A DNA stretch of 64,000 bases from NCBI RefSeq assembly GCF_006715785.1, contig NZ_VFNX01000008.1, positions 53,070 through 117,069 of the forward strand, written 5' to 3'. The stretch comes from Streptomyces puniciscabiei (GTDB lineage: Bacteria > Actinomycetota > Actinomycetes > Streptomycetales > Streptomycetaceae). Below the pieces are notes generated by a model that saw only the letters and a list, made by a program, of their open reading frames with translations, had not been told where the DNA came from and ran no database searches. The position numbers and the translations under genes were made by a program. Positions 1-9,238 of this stretch are shown here, one piece after another (position 1 is the first letter of the stretch; each line of letters starts with the position of its first letter).

Positions 1-141
1 GTGCAGAACGCGGTCCAGGGCGGGTTGTCCGGTCGGCGCCGGCTGAATGCCGTAGCCGATCAGTCTGCTGGAGCGGGTGCGCAGCGTCTGCGCGGCGCGG
101 CTGGGGCGGTACCCCGTCTCGCCGGGCGGCCATCGCGAGGG
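1..141 (-). pseudogene. LacI-family regulator remnant, runs off left edge
   Basis: Read on the minus strand, the open frame from 141 down to 1 gives GYRPSRAAQTLRTRSSRLIG and then a YGIQPAP stretch. This matches the hinge region that follows the DNA-binding domain of LacI-type repressors. An in-frame TGA lies at 144-142, and no ATG or GTG precedes the conserved part, so the helix-turn-helix is missing. It faces away from the debranching-type enzyme at 225 and may once have regulated it. The C-terminal part lies outside the window. Confidence 0.4.
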
Positions 142-224
142 TCACCGGGCCGCCTTGACTGCCACGGCTCTGGCAACTGACTTAGTGTCTTTGGGACGAT
201 CCAACGCTGGGAGGTTCCACTTCC

Positions 225-2354
225 TTGGACACCCATGGCAAGCTCCAGGACACCGACGGCCCGGCCGGGCCACCCGCGTCCGCCGTCCCGGGCCTGCAGC
301 CGTTCCTGCACGAGTCGGTGGTCACGCTGCACGCGCCGAGCCTCGCGGTCTCGCGCGCGGACGGGCAGCTCAGCGAGGGTGCGGACGGCTTCTACCACGG
401 CGACCGCAGAGCGCTTGCCCGGTTGACCGTCTCGGCCGAGGGCATCCCTCTGGCGCCGGTCCAGGGCGGACTGCGGGGAGCGGATCGCGCGGACTTCCGG
501 GCGATCCTGCGCGGCCTCGGCGAGACCACGCCGGACCCGGCCGTCGCCCTGCACCGGCGCCGCCGCCTGTCCGCCGGCCGGCTGGAGGAGACCTTCGAGA
601 TCACCAACTCGGGTACCGAGCACGTACGCCTCCGCATGACGGTGCACGCCGGGACGGACCTCGCCGCGATGGAGCAGGTGAAGTCCGGGCAGGTTGTGCC
701 GCCGCTGCCGCCGCAGGCCCTGGACACCGGGGCCACCGGCTTGTCCTGGACCGGCGGCGACTTCGCCGTGACCCTGGTCAGCGAACCCGCCCCGACCGCC
801 CTCGGGCTGACGCCGGGTCATTTGGCGTACGACATCGCCCTCCAGCCAGGTGCCTCGTGGAGCGTTACGCTGACCTGCACCGCGGCCTACAGCGACGGCG
901 ACCGGTTCCCGGCCCCTCCCCACGGGCAACTCCCCTGGCGGACCCCCCGGACACGCAGTGCGGACCGCAGGCTCGACCGCTGGCTGGAGCAGTCACTGAC
1001 CGACCTGGACCGGCTGCGCCTGACGGACCCCCGCTCCCCTGCCCCGGACCGTCCGGACCAGTTCCTGGCCGCCGGAGCCCCCTGGTACCTGACCCTGTTC
1101 GGCCGCGACTCGCTCTGGGCCGCCCGGATGCTGCTGCCGATCGGCACCCGCCTCGCCGCCGGCACCCTGCGCACGCTCGCCCGCCGGCAGGGCACCGCGA
1201 CCGACCCCGCCACCGAGGAACAGCCGGGCAAGATCCTGCACGAGGTACGCCGGGACTCACTGCGCCACGGCGGCGGGCTCTTCCTGCCTCCCGTGTACTA
1301 CGGCACGGTCGACGCCACCCCCCTGTGGATCACCCTCCTCCACGACGCCTGGCGCTGGGGCCTGCCCCCGGAGGAGGTCGAACCGCTGCTGCCGCACGCC
1401 GAGTCGGCACTGGCCTGGGTGCGCGATCAGGCGGAGGCGAGCGGCGACGGCTTCCTCAGGTATGTCGACCACACCGGTCAAGGCCTGTCCAACCAGGGCT
1501 GGAAGGACTCCAACGACTCCATCCGCTTCCGCGACGGCCGCCTCGCCGCCGCGCCGATCGCGCTGTGCGAGGTCCAGGCGTACGCCTGTGAGGCGGCACA
1601 CGGCGGGGCGTCCCTGCTGCGGGCGTTCGGCCGGGCCGGGGCCGAGGAGTGGGAGGAGTGGGCCGAGCGGCTCGCCGAGCGGTTCCGCAGGCGCTTCTGG
1701 GTGGAGGACGCGTACGGCCCCTACCCCGCCGTCGCCCTGGATCGCGACGGCCGCCCGGCGGACGCGGTGACCTCGGGCTTCGGTCACCTGCTGGGCACGG
1801 GACTGCTCAACGAGGGGGAAAGCGCACTGCTGGCCGCCCGCCTCACCGACCGCGACCTCGACGCCGGGCACGGTCTGCGCACGCTGAGCAGCGACTCGGT
1901 GGGCTTCAATCCCTATGGCTACCACACCGGTTCCATCTGGCCGCACGACACGGCCATTGCCGTACACGGCCTGGTCAGGGCCGGTTTCCCGGACGCTGCG
2001 GCGTCCTTGGCGAGCGGTCTGCTGACCGCGTCGGCCGCCTTCGACGCCCGCCTCCCCGAACTCTTCGCCGGCCACGGCTGCGAGGCCGGCCCCGGTCCGG
2101 CCCCCTACCCGGCGTCCTGCCGCCCCCAGGCATGGGCGGCCGCCTCCTCGGTCCTGGTGCTCCAGGCCGCCCTCGGCCTCCACGCGGACGTCCCCGCCGG
2201 CACGGTCACCGTGGCCCCCGGATTCGCCCGGGCCTACGCACCGCTCACCGTGACCGGCCTCCAGGCCGGTGGGGACCGGCTGGACGTCACGGTCACGACC
2301 GACGGAACGGTGCACGTGAGCGCGCCGCGAGGACTGACCGTGGTCGCACCTTGA
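225..2354 (+). CDS. glycogen debranching-type enzyme (amylo-alpha-1,6-glucosidase-like)
   Basis: The protein has 709 residues. The start is TTG at 225, chosen because GGGAGGT at 209-215 sits 9 bases upstream. Residues about 25-215 look like the glycogen-debranching N-terminal beta domain (SADGQLSEG-like and GFYHGDRRAL motifs). Residues about 260-690 look like an (alpha/alpha)6 barrel, with FGRDSLWAARMLLP, GWKDSNDSIRF and GYHTGSIWPHDTA, which usually surround the sugar-binding pocket and catalytic acids. Family members trim alpha-glucan branches or act on related oligosaccharides; the exact substrate cannot be read. There is no signal peptide, so it is probably cytoplasmic. Confidence 0.85.
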   Translation: MDTHGKLQDTDGPAGPPASAVPGLQPFLHESVVTLHAPSLAVSRADGQLSEGADGFYHGDRRALARLTVSAEGIPLAPVQGGLRGADRADFRAILRGLGETTPDPAVALHRRRRLSAGRLEETFEITNSGTEHVRLRMTVHAGTDLAAMEQVKSGQVVPPLPPQALDTGATGLSWTGGDFAVTLVSEPAPTALGLTPGHLAYDIALQPGASWSVTLTCTAAYSDGDRFPAPPHGQLPWRTPRTRSADRRLDRWLEQSLTDLDRLRLTDPRSPAPDRPDQFLAAGAPWYLTLFGRDSLWAARMLLPIGTRLAAGTLRTLARRQGTATDPATEEQPGKILHEVRRDSLRHGGGLFLPPVYYGTVDATPLWITLLHDAWRWGLPPEEVEPLLPHAESALAWVRDQAEASGDGFLRYVDHTGQGLSNQGWKDSNDSIRFRDGRLAAAPIALCEVQAYACEAAHGGASLLRAFGRAGAEEWEEWAERLAERFRRRFWVEDAYGPYPAVALDRDGRPADAVTSGFGHLLGTGLLNEGESALLAARLTDRDLDAGHGLRTLSSDSVGFNPYGYHTGSIWPHDTAIAVHGLVRAGFPDAAASLASGLLTASAAFDARLPELFAGHGCEAGPGPAPYPASCRPQAWAAASSVLVLQAALGLHADVPAGTVTVAPGFARAYAPLTVTGLQAGGDRLDVTVTTDGTVHVSAPRGLTVVAP

Positions 2355-2717
2355 TACGGCCGCCCGTCCGTCCGGCGGCGCGGCATCGCTCCGCCGGGGT
2401 GGCCACTGATCGCCGCTTCATGGATGCGGGCACCCACGAGGACGTATGCGCGTTCCCGGACGCGCTGGTGCGCTGGTACTCGTCCGGCCGCAGCGTCGTT
2501 GCCGACGCGTCGGCGCACAGCTGCCCTGTCACCGGCGAGCCGCCTGCGGGCGTTCAGCTGCCGGCAGGCGGCTCGACGGTCGTGGTCGCGCCGTCCGGCG
2601 GATGCCGGCGCGGTGGTGGCTGGTAGACGCTGACTCCGTAGGCGCTGAGCGCCTCGGAAGCCGGCCGGCGGAACGTCGTGCCGCCGGTGGCGCAGTCGCC
2701 GCCGGCGCTCCGCAGGG
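2355..2717. other. intergenic, no supported gene
   Basis: These 363 bases lie between the debranching-type enzyme and the convergent phosphoesterase. Both strands carry short open frames with slightly protein-like stretches, for example VQLPAGGSTVVVAPSGG on the plus strand near 2550-2600. None has a start with a ribosome binding site or a family I recognise. Inverted, GC-rich segments near 2365-2400 may serve as a terminator, but no clean stem was seen. Confidence 0.4.
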
Positions 2718-3602
2718 TCAGTTCCAGATACCGGTGATGTCGGAGGCGTTGGCCGCGGCCCCGGCGTGCGTGGTCAGCCCGGCCAGGTCCTCGAGGGTGC
2801 GGAGCGTGTCGTAGTGGTTGTAGTGCGTCGAGGTGGAGCTGCCCGGCGCGACGTGCGCGCCGTAGAAGACGGTGGCGATGTGGTTGCTGTGCGAGCTGTC
2901 GTCCTCGTCGAAGGTGACGGCCAGGATGCTGTTGTGTGTCTTGGCCCAGGTTGCGTAGGCGCCGAGGTTGTTCTTCAGCCAGTTGTCGCCCGTCGTGATG
3001 GAGCAGTCGTGCATGTCGTTGCACAGGTTCGGGACGACGAACGAGACCTTGGGCAGGGTGGTGTAGTCCGTCGGGAACTGGGTGAAGGTGTGCGCCGTGT
3101 TCAGCGGGACGTTGCTGAAGCCGAACCACGGGTTGTGCTTCCGGGCGTACTTGGTGGCGGAGTTGGTGCACACCGTGGAGCCCTCGGAGGGCAGGCCCTC
3201 GTTGTAACTGCCCCAGGTCTTGCCCGCGGCGATGAGCTCGGAGCCGAGGTTCGCGGCGCTGCTGAACTGCGGGGTGTAGCAGTTGTCGTTGGTGATGCCC
3301 TGGTTGTTGCCGGAGAACAGGTCGAGGTAGTTCGGCTGGCTGGGGTGGGTGATGGCGAACGAGTTGGTGAGGTTGCCGCCACCGGCCTTCAGCGTGTTGT
3401 TCAGGTACGGGGCGCTGGTGCTGCCGATGACCTGCTCGTAGGAGTGGTTCTCGAACACCACCACGATCACGTGGTCGGGTGTGGGAAGACCTGCGGCCTG
3501 CGCGGCCGGGGCGGCGACCCACATCCCGGCCAGGGCGGCGGGGAGGGCGGTGACGAGGGAGAGCGTCCGACGGGAGCGCTTGATGCGGGACAGCAAGGAC
3601 AC
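2718..3602 (-). CDS. secreted phosphoesterase (acid phosphatase/phospholipase C superfamily)
   Basis: The GTG start at 3602 is preceded by a perfect AGGAGG, giving 294 residues; an upstream in-frame ATG at 3644 lacks a good site. Residues 1-35 form a signal peptide with SRRTLSL, a possible twin-arginine motif, and a probable cleavage after AQAA. The mature part carries the phosphoesterase-family signatures VVFENHSYEQVIGS, ITHPSQPNYLDLFSG and VTFDEDDSS followed by NHIATVFYG, which hold the metal ligands and nucleophile in this superfamily. It probably releases phosphate from extracellular esters. No clear PHO box was seen upstream. Confidence 0.85.
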   Translation of the reverse strand: MSLLSRIKRSRRTLSLVTALPAALAGMWVAAPAAQAAGLPTPDHVIVVVFENHSYEQVIGSTSAPYLNNTLKAGGGNLTNSFAITHPSQPNYLDLFSGNNQGITNDNCYTPQFSSAANLGSELIAAGKTWGSYNEGLPSEGSTVCTNSATKYARKHNPWFGFSNVPLNTAHTFTQFPTDYTTLPKVSFVVPNLCNDMHDCSITTGDNWLKNNLGAYATWAKTHNSILAVTFDEDDSSHSNHIATVFYGAHVAPGSSTSTHYNHYDTLRTLEDLAGLTTHAGAAANASDITGIWN

Positions 3603-3913
3603 GGTGGGCCTCCTGTGTGAGCGGTGAGCGGGGAGGTTCTCCACTGATCAGGTCCTTTCTGATCAGGCGGTAGGAGAGTAGAGGTGCGCCATCGCGGCCT
3701 TCAGGTGCCTGGCAGTGAAGACCCGTCAAACAGTCGTTGGCTCCCGGTGCCCCTGCCGCTCCTTGTATTCACCTGTCGGAGGATTGTCCCTGTATCGGGC
3801 GCAGCGCCCCGCCGCACGGTGATCAGGGCGGTCCCGAGCCGCCGTCACGAGGAAGCGTTGCCGCGGTGTTCAGGTGCCGGCCCGTTGACAACAGCGCGGA
3901 CGGCACCGGCCGA
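3603..3913. other. intergenic upstream of phosphoesterase
   Basis: These 311 bases hold the promoter and leader of the phosphoesterase on the minus strand. The only structure noticed is the CTGATCAGG direct repeat at 3644-3667. Nothing else gene-like was seen between it and the stop of the zinc-ribbon gene at 3914. Confidence 0.5.
3644..3667. repeat. direct repeat of palindromic CTGATCAGG
   Basis: CTGATCAGG occurs at 3644-3652 and again at 3659-3667, a 15-base period. Each copy contains the palindrome CTGATCAG. The pair lies 42-65 bases upstream of the phosphoesterase GTG, where a promoter or operator would be expected. Confidence 0.5.
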
Positions 3914-4138
3914 CTACACCTCCCCGGTGGCGAACAGCTCCAAGTGCCCGCACTTGGGGCAGCGGAACGCCTCTATCTGCCGCCGGGGCCGGCCCATCCG
4001 CTTGGCACCCCCGAAAATCCCCCGCTCCAAAGCCCCTTCGATCCAGCGCGCGTAGCCACGCGAGTGCTCGCCGGCATCCTCGATGAAACCCTCCACCAGA
4101 CCGACGGTGCCGCAGTGAGTGCACGTGTAGTTGTCCAT
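3914..4138 (-). CDS. small zinc-ribbon protein, function unknown
   Basis: The 74-residue protein starts at ATG 4138. Two CxxC pairs, TCTHC near the N-terminus and RCPKCG near residue 60, could bind one zinc ion. Between them lies a charged helical stretch (GYARWIEGALERG). Zinc-ribbon proteins of this size often bind nucleic acid or protein partners; no specific role can be read. A longer reading from 4261 adds 41 residues without a better start. Confidence 0.65.
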   Translation of the reverse strand: MDNYTCTHCGTVGLVEGFIEDAGEHSRGYARWIEGALERGIFGGAKRMGRPRRQIEAFRCPKCGHLELFATGEV

Positions 4139-4420
4139 CCGGTGAGTGTAGAAAACGGTGGAGTGCCGACCGCGTTCAACGGTTGCCGCCAGGTGGAGCA
4201 CACAGCGCCGGGAAAGGTTCGGCAGCCGCCGGTGCACGTCGGCTGAGAACCGCAGGATCACGGCGCCCCGGCCGGAATCGCACCGTGCGCCGGGCCCACC
4301 GGAGCCGGGCGACCGCCACCCCGGCCGTCGCTCGGGGTGTCATGTGCCGTCTGCGAGAATGGACGGCGTTCTCGCAGCGCCGCGGTACGCGGTGGTCATC
4401 GCCCCACAGGAGCAGGCACG

Positions 4421-5602
4421 GTGTCGCCACAGCACGGAACCCCCTCTTCCTCCGGAGAGCGGAAGCGCCCCGCTGCGGGCGAGGGCCGGAAGCAGCCCTC
4501 CTCCACGGCAGGACGCAAGGAGTCCCTTGCCGACGGTGGGCAGGGGCGTCCGTCCCCGGCGGGCGAGCGCAAGAGTCCATCCGCAGGGCAGGACGGGGAG
4601 CGTGCCACGGGCCGGGGCCGCGAGCACACCGCCCCCACGGGCCAAGGTCGCGAGCGCGCCACCGTCGGCATGGACCGCAAGGCGCAGCAGACCGGGAAGA
4701 GCCGTGAGGCCCGGACGGCCCGGAAGAACCGGCCGGGGCAAGGAGGGCACGACCGCGCGGCATCGCACGATCCCGGAACGTCCCGGGATGCCATGGCCTC
4801 CCAGGAGCGCAAGGATCTGCAGGCCGATTGTGCCGACTGCTTCGGCCTGTGCTGTGTGGCCCTGCCGTTCGCCCGCTCCGCCGACTTCGCCGTCAACAAG
4901 CCGGCCGGACAGCCCTGTTCGAACCTCCAGTCGGACTTCCGCTGTGGCATCCACGCGCAACTGCGTGACAAGGGCTATCCCGGCTGCACCGTCTTCGACT
5001 GCTTCGGCGCCGGACAGAAGGTGTCCCAGGTCACCTTCGGCGGCACCGACTGGCGTCAGGCACCGAAGACGGCGCGCTCCATGTTCGAGGTCTTCCCGGT
5101 CATGCGGCAGCTGCACGAGTTGCTGTGGTACGTCGCCGAGGCCCTCGACCTCGCACCGGCCCGCCCCGTCCACCAGGAGCTGCGGCGGGCCATGGCCCGC
5201 ATCGACGGCCTGACCCGCGGCAGCGCCGAGTCGATCACCGGGCTGGATGTGAACGCGGTGCGCGCCGAGGTCAACACGCTGCTGCTGCGGGCCAGCGAGC
5301 TGGCCCGGGCCGGCGTGCCGGGCCGCAAGAAGAGTCACCGCGGGGCCGACCTGATGGGCGCGAAGCTGGCCGGCGCCGACCTCCGGGGCGCGAGCCTGCG
5401 CGGCTCCCTGCTCGTAGCCGCCGATCTCAGCGGGGCCGATCTGCGCGATGCCGATCTGATCGGGGCGGACCTGCGCGACGCCGACCTCGGCGGGGCCGAC
5501 CTCACCGGCGCGCTGTTCCTCACCCAGGCACAGGTGAACGCGGCCAAGGGAGACGCGGCGACCGCGCTGCCTCCCACGCTCAGGCGCCCCGCGCACTGGT
5601 AG
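4421..5602 (+). CDS. Cys-cluster and pentapeptide-repeat protein
   Basis: The GTG start at 4421 follows CAGGAG at 4408-4413, giving 393 residues. Residues 1-120 are low-complexity and rich in Lys, Arg, Glu and Gly. Next comes a cysteine cluster (DCADCFGLCCVALPF, then further Cys in a 70-residue stretch) that resembles YkgJ-type metal or Fe-S binding domains. About residues 306-366 form roughly a dozen pentapeptide repeats of the A-D-L-x-G type, predicted to fold as a right-handed beta helix. An internal ATG at 4793 would remove most of the low-complexity part and is a real alternative start. The combination of metal cluster and beta helix is unusual; its role is unknown. Confidence 0.75.
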   Translation: MSPQHGTPSSSGERKRPAAGEGRKQPSSTAGRKESLADGGQGRPSPAGERKSPSAGQDGERATGRGREHTAPTGQGRERATVGMDRKAQQTGKSREARTARKNRPGQGGHDRAASHDPGTSRDAMASQERKDLQADCADCFGLCCVALPFARSADFAVNKPAGQPCSNLQSDFRCGIHAQLRDKGYPGCTVFDCFGAGQKVSQVTFGGTDWRQAPKTARSMFEVFPVMRQLHELLWYVAEALDLAPARPVHQELRRAMARIDGLTRGSAESITGLDVNAVRAEVNTLLLRASELARAGVPGRKKSHRGADLMGAKLAGADLRGASLRGSLLVAADLSGADLRDADLIGADLRDADLGGADLTGALFLTQAQVNAAKGDAATALPPTLRRPAHW

Positions 5603-5734
5603 GAGCGGGGATCTCCACGGCGGTCACCGCCGGCTCGTGGCGGACCCGCCGCCGCGCCCGTCGCCTGCCGAAGTCCGGCTGGGACCGCGCCTGCCGGTCG
5701 CCCCTTCCCCGCCCTGAAGCGGGAGACGGTCCCC

Positions 5735-5754
5735 GTACACACGTTGGGGTGTAC
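5735..5754. promoter_or_regulatory. inverted repeat, candidate operator
   Basis: GTACAC at 5735-5740 and GTGTAC at 5749-5754 form a 6-base inverted repeat with an 8-base spacer. It lies 60-80 bases upstream of the phosphatase start at 5814. No known regulator is assigned. Confidence 0.35.
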
Positions 5755-5813
5755 CGCATCGAGGGCCAGGGCGCCGGGTGGAACACCGGACATCAGGGAG
5801 GCAGGCTGTAGTC

Positions 5814-6959
5814 ATGCCGTCGCACATCCGCCCATCTGGCCCCTCAGCGGCGGGCGGTCATAGCCGGGTCCTCTTCAGACTCGCGCAGTGTGTGCCATTC
5901 GTGGTCGTACTGCTCGCGCTGGGGATCGAGCTCTCCCCTGCACACGCGTTGATCACCGGTCCTCTCCTCGCCGCCATGCCGGCATTGGCTTCGCTGACGA
6001 TGGGGCCCAGAGGGACCCTTTCAGCAGCGGCCGGAGCCCTCACCGTCACCGTCATCACGGCCACTCTCCACCACAGCTGGGGAGGCCAGGTCTACAGCAA
6101 CCTGATCTCCCTCCTCCTGGTGTCGGCAGCGAGCGTCACCATGAGTAACGCGATGCGCACGCGCCGGCAGAGCGAGCTGAACCAGGTTCGCCGGGTCGCC
6201 GAGGCGGCACAACGGGTTCTGCTGCGGCCCGTTCCACCCCGGCTCGGACCCGTGCAGATGGCCAGCAAGTACCTCGCCGCAGAGACGGGCGCGCAGATCG
6301 GCGGCGATCTGTACGAGGCGGTGCACACCCGGTACGGGGTCCGGATGATCGTGGGAGACGTCCGCGGCAAGGGGCTGCCCGCCGTGCGCCTGGCCGCAGC
6401 CGTGCTGGGTGCGTTCCGAGAGGCTGCGCACTACGACGAGGATGTGGCGGAGGTGGTCAATCACTGCGCGGCAGCGCTGGAACGCGAGCGGGCCGCGCTC
6501 AGCGCGGTTGATCAGGCCGGGCAGGACCATCCGACCGAGGATTTCGTCACCGCGCTCGTCGCTCAGGTGTCGGACGCCTACGTGGTCGAGGTGGTCAATC
6601 GCGGCCATCCGCCCCCGCTGGTGCTCCGCCGGGGCAAGGTGGAGGCCCTCATCCCCGCCTGCTCACTGCCGCCCCTGGGCCTGGAAGATTTCATGACCGT
6701 TCCGCCTGCCGGAGCGGAGAGCTACCCATTCGCGCCCGGTGACCGTCTCCTGCTGCACACCGACGGCGTGATCGAAGCCCGCAGCCCCGACGGCGACTTC
6801 TTTCCCCTGCACGAGACCGCAGAATCGGTGCATCCCTGTACCCCGTCGGAGTTCCTGGAACGGCTCCATCAGGAATTGATCCGCCACACCCACGGCTACC
6901 TGGCAGATGATGCCGCGATGCTCGTCGCCGAACGGCTCGACGAAGCATCGGGAATGTAG
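5814..6959 (+). CDS. membrane-anchored SpoIIE/PP2C-type serine phosphatase
   Basis: ATG 5814 follows AGGGAGG at about 5795-5801; the protein has 381 residues. About residues 20-115 hold hydrophobic membrane segments. Residues about 150-375 form the SpoIIE phosphatase domain with IGGDLYEAV, MIVGDVRGKGLPAVRLA, LLLHTDGVIEAR and a closing DDAAMLV, which contain the Asp residues that bind the catalytic metals. Such proteins usually dephosphorylate anti-anti-sigma factors in stress signalling. No partner kinase or anti-sigma gene is adjacent, so its target is elsewhere. Confidence 0.9.
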   Translation: MPSHIRPSGPSAAGGHSRVLFRLAQCVPFVVVLLALGIELSPAHALITGPLLAAMPALASLTMGPRGTLSAAAGALTVTVITATLHHSWGGQVYSNLISLLLVSAASVTMSNAMRTRRQSELNQVRRVAEAAQRVLLRPVPPRLGPVQMASKYLAAETGAQIGGDLYEAVHTRYGVRMIVGDVRGKGLPAVRLAAAVLGAFREAAHYDEDVAEVVNHCAAALERERAALSAVDQAGQDHPTEDFVTALVAQVSDAYVVEVVNRGHPPPLVLRRGKVEALIPACSLPPLGLEDFMTVPPAGAESYPFAPGDRLLLHTDGVIEARSPDGDFFPLHETAESVHPCTPSEFLERLHQELIRHTHGYLADDAAMLVAERLDEASGM

Positions 6960-7264
6960 GCCCGGCGCCTAGACTAGGCCCTGTCGTCTGGATCATCCCG
7001 GCGTCCACACGACAGCGCCTGGCTGAGCCGCCCACTGGCGGCTGCCAATCGACCACCGCTCCCCAAGCTCCCACTGCCGCGGCGACGTGTACCGCGGTCG
7101 GGAAGGTCTCGCCGGGGCTCTGCCCCATCGTGATCCGGCCGTCGGAGTGGAGCGCGAAACGACCGACCGAACCACGCCCCAGACCACGTACCTGGTCGGG
7201 GAAGGCGGCCCGGCGGCGGTGGATCGGGTTCCGCCGGACAGCCACCGGCTCCGCCCGCGGTCGG
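6960..7264. other. intergenic, possible degraded element
   Basis: These 305 bases lie between convergent genes. A perfect inverted repeat GCCTAGACTAGGC at 6967-6979 starts the stretch and could act as a terminator. The following CCCTGTCGTCTGGATCAT reminded me of the ends of some Streptomyces insertion sequences, but no transposase is present. A minus-strand frame (about 7200-7010) reads as protein-like but belongs to no family I recognise. Confidence 0.35.
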
Positions 7265-7999
7265 TCAGGAGGGGCCGGAGGAGCCGCGACGCCGTGCCGC
7301 GAGCGGTGTGCAGGCGGCGGCGATCGCGCACAGCATCAGGATGACGGGCGGGAGAGCGGCCCAGGCCCGCGCTTCCTTCAGCAGCGCGGCGGAGAGGGCG
7401 GCGCCCGCGATGAGGCCGATGAACCGCAGCGGCACCCAGACGCCCGGGCGGCCGGCGCCGATTCCCTTGACGATGTAGGTGGCCAGTGTGCCGGTCAGAT
7501 ACGTGGTGGGCGCGGCGGCCTCCCCGGCGGCCACCATGGCGGCGGACTGCGACCCCATGGCGAGCGCTGCTCCGAACTGCAGGACATCGCGGGTCGCCGC
7601 GCCGGGCATGCCGCCGGCGAGTCCCCAGGCCAGCGCGCCGACGGCCAGGAGGACCGCCTCGGCGCCGAGAACGGTCATGATGTGCCGGGGCCAGTGGGTG
7701 TCCGCCGTGACACGGCCGCGGGTGCCCCAGGCGACGACCAGGGCGCCCACGCCGAAGCCGGCCAGTGCCAGCACAGCCGCCTTCACGCCGACGGCCTCAC
7801 CGCGGCCGACGGCCATGCCGAGCAGGGCGAAGTTGCTGGTCACGACTCCTGCGAAGACCCGGTCCAGACCGAGGAAGGAGACGGATTCCAGGGCTCCGGA
7901 CGCTGCCACCAGCAGCACCACGGCGATCCGTAGGGACCGGCCCGGGCCGGTCTTCGCCTGCACCTGCTGCTCCACCGTTCCCCCGGCCGGACTCGTCAC
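7265..7999 (-). CDS. YoaK/DUF1275-family membrane protein
   Basis: About 244 residues from GTG 7999. A second GTG at 7975 has a better ribosome binding site (GGGGGAA) and may be the true start. The protein is almost entirely hydrophobic, with about six membrane segments. Features such as GLDRVFAGVVTSNFALLG and APTTYLTGTLATYIVKG are typical of the DUF1275 family, whose members may act as transporters; no substrate is established. It is divergent from the epimerase gene at 8201. Confidence 0.8.
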   Translation of the reverse strand: MTSPAGGTVEQQVQAKTGPGRSLRIAVVLLVAASGALESVSFLGLDRVFAGVVTSNFALLGMAVGRGEAVGVKAAVLALAGFGVGALVVAWGTRGRVTADTHWPRHIMTVLGAEAVLLAVGALAWGLAGGMPGAATRDVLQFGAALAMGSQSAAMVAAGEAAAPTTYLTGTLATYIVKGIGAGRPGVWVPLRFIGLIAGAALSAALLKEARAWAALPPVILMLCAIAAACTPLAARRRGSSGPS

Positions 8000-8200
8000 T
8001 TTTGGTGAACCATAGTAACCGTGCGCTACGGAGCCCGGCACCGGGCCGATGGCGAAGTCGAGTCGGGCGGCGGTGGCGATGACACCGCCGTGATGCCCTT
8101 CGGGTATCACAGGCCCCGGAAGAGGTCTTGGACGCGGGCCCGTCTCCGCGCGCAGGCTGGTCAGCGAACTCACCGGCCCACGGAGACAGGAGCCACAAGC

Positions 8201-9061
8201 ATGAAGATCTTCCTCACCGGTGGATCCGGGTACATCGGCAAGGCCACGATCAGCGCGCTGGTCCGCCACGGGCACACCGTCGAGGCACTGGCCCGCAACG
8301 ACCGTGCCGCCGAGACGGTCAGGGCCCTCGGGGCGACGCCGGTGCGCGGCGGACTGGGAGACCTCGGCGTACTCAACGCCGCCGCGGCCCGCGCCGAGGC
8401 GGTCGTCCACCTGGCGCAGGCCCAGACCGGCGACGAGGACCTCGCGGCCGCCTGCGCCATGCAGGACGGCATCGGCACCGGTACCTATGTGCACACCGGC
8501 GGCACCTGGGTCTACGGCGACACCGGCGGGGTCGTGGACGAGACCGCCCCGTGGAATCCGCCGGCCCTGGTCGCCTGGCGCAAGCCCGTCGAGGACGCCG
8601 TCCTGCAGCGGGCCCAGCACGGCGGCCGCCCCGTCGTGGTGCGGCCCGGCCTGCTGTACGGCCGCGAGAACCGCCTGATCGACATCTTCTACACCACCCC
8701 GGGCAAGGAAGCGGGCGCCATCCCGTACATCGGCGACGGTGCGAACCGCTGGGCACTGGTGCACGTCGACGATCTCGCTGAGCTGTATGTCGCCGCGCTC
8801 AGGGCGAAGCCGGGTTCGGTGTACGTCGGCGTGGGCGGCGTGAACCCCACTGCCAAGGAGTGCGCGCTGGCCGTCGCCCGGTCCGTCGGCCTGGAGGGCA
8901 AGGTCGCCTCCATCACGCTGGAGCAGGCCCGCACGCAGATGGGCCCGGTGGCGGACGCCTTCGCCCTCGACCAGCAGTTCACTCCGGCACGCGCCGAGGC
9001 GGAGCTGAGCTGGACCCCGAGGCACACCGAGCCGCTGGCCGTGCTCGCCGCCGGCGAGTGA
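8201..9061 (+). CDS. NAD(P)-dependent epimerase/dehydratase family protein
   Basis: ATG 8201 follows ACAGGAG; the protein has 286 residues. The N-terminal TGGSGYIG is the Rossmann nucleotide-binding loop of extended short-chain dehydrogenases, and the protein continues with VVHLAQAQ, GTYVHTGGTWVYG and a WALVHVDDLAELYVAAL segment typical of the family. The usual YxxxK catalytic pair is not obvious, as in many atypical members. The substrate is unknown. The LysR gene 178 bases downstream on the same strand may or may not regulate it. Confidence 0.8.
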   Translation: MKIFLTGGSGYIGKATISALVRHGHTVEALARNDRAAETVRALGATPVRGGLGDLGVLNAAAARAEAVVHLAQAQTGDEDLAAACAMQDGIGTGTYVHTGGTWVYGDTGGVVDETAPWNPPALVAWRKPVEDAVLQRAQHGGRPVVVRPGLLYGRENRLIDIFYTTPGKEAGAIPYIGDGANRWALVHVDDLAELYVAALRAKPGSVYVGVGGVNPTAKECALAVARSVGLEGKVASITLEQARTQMGPVADAFALDQQFTPARAEAELSWTPRHTEPLAVLAAGE

Positions 9062-9238
9062 ACCGGGGGGCGGCGGGAGGGAGAGTGGAAACCGTCTGCG
9101 CCAGCCCCCGGCCCCCGGGACGGTAGATTCGTTGTCAAATGCCTCGGTCGTTCCCACGGGGCGATCGAGGCAGTCGCTTCCACGCCGGCCGAGTGACCAG
9201 ACGAGTCGTCGCGTGGAGAAGGTGAGCGGTGAGTCCGG

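Noticed and set aside
6967..7260. Possible insertion-sequence end (GCCTAGACTAGGC then CCCTGTCGTCTGG)
   Set aside because: No transposase, no matching second end and no target duplication could be found.
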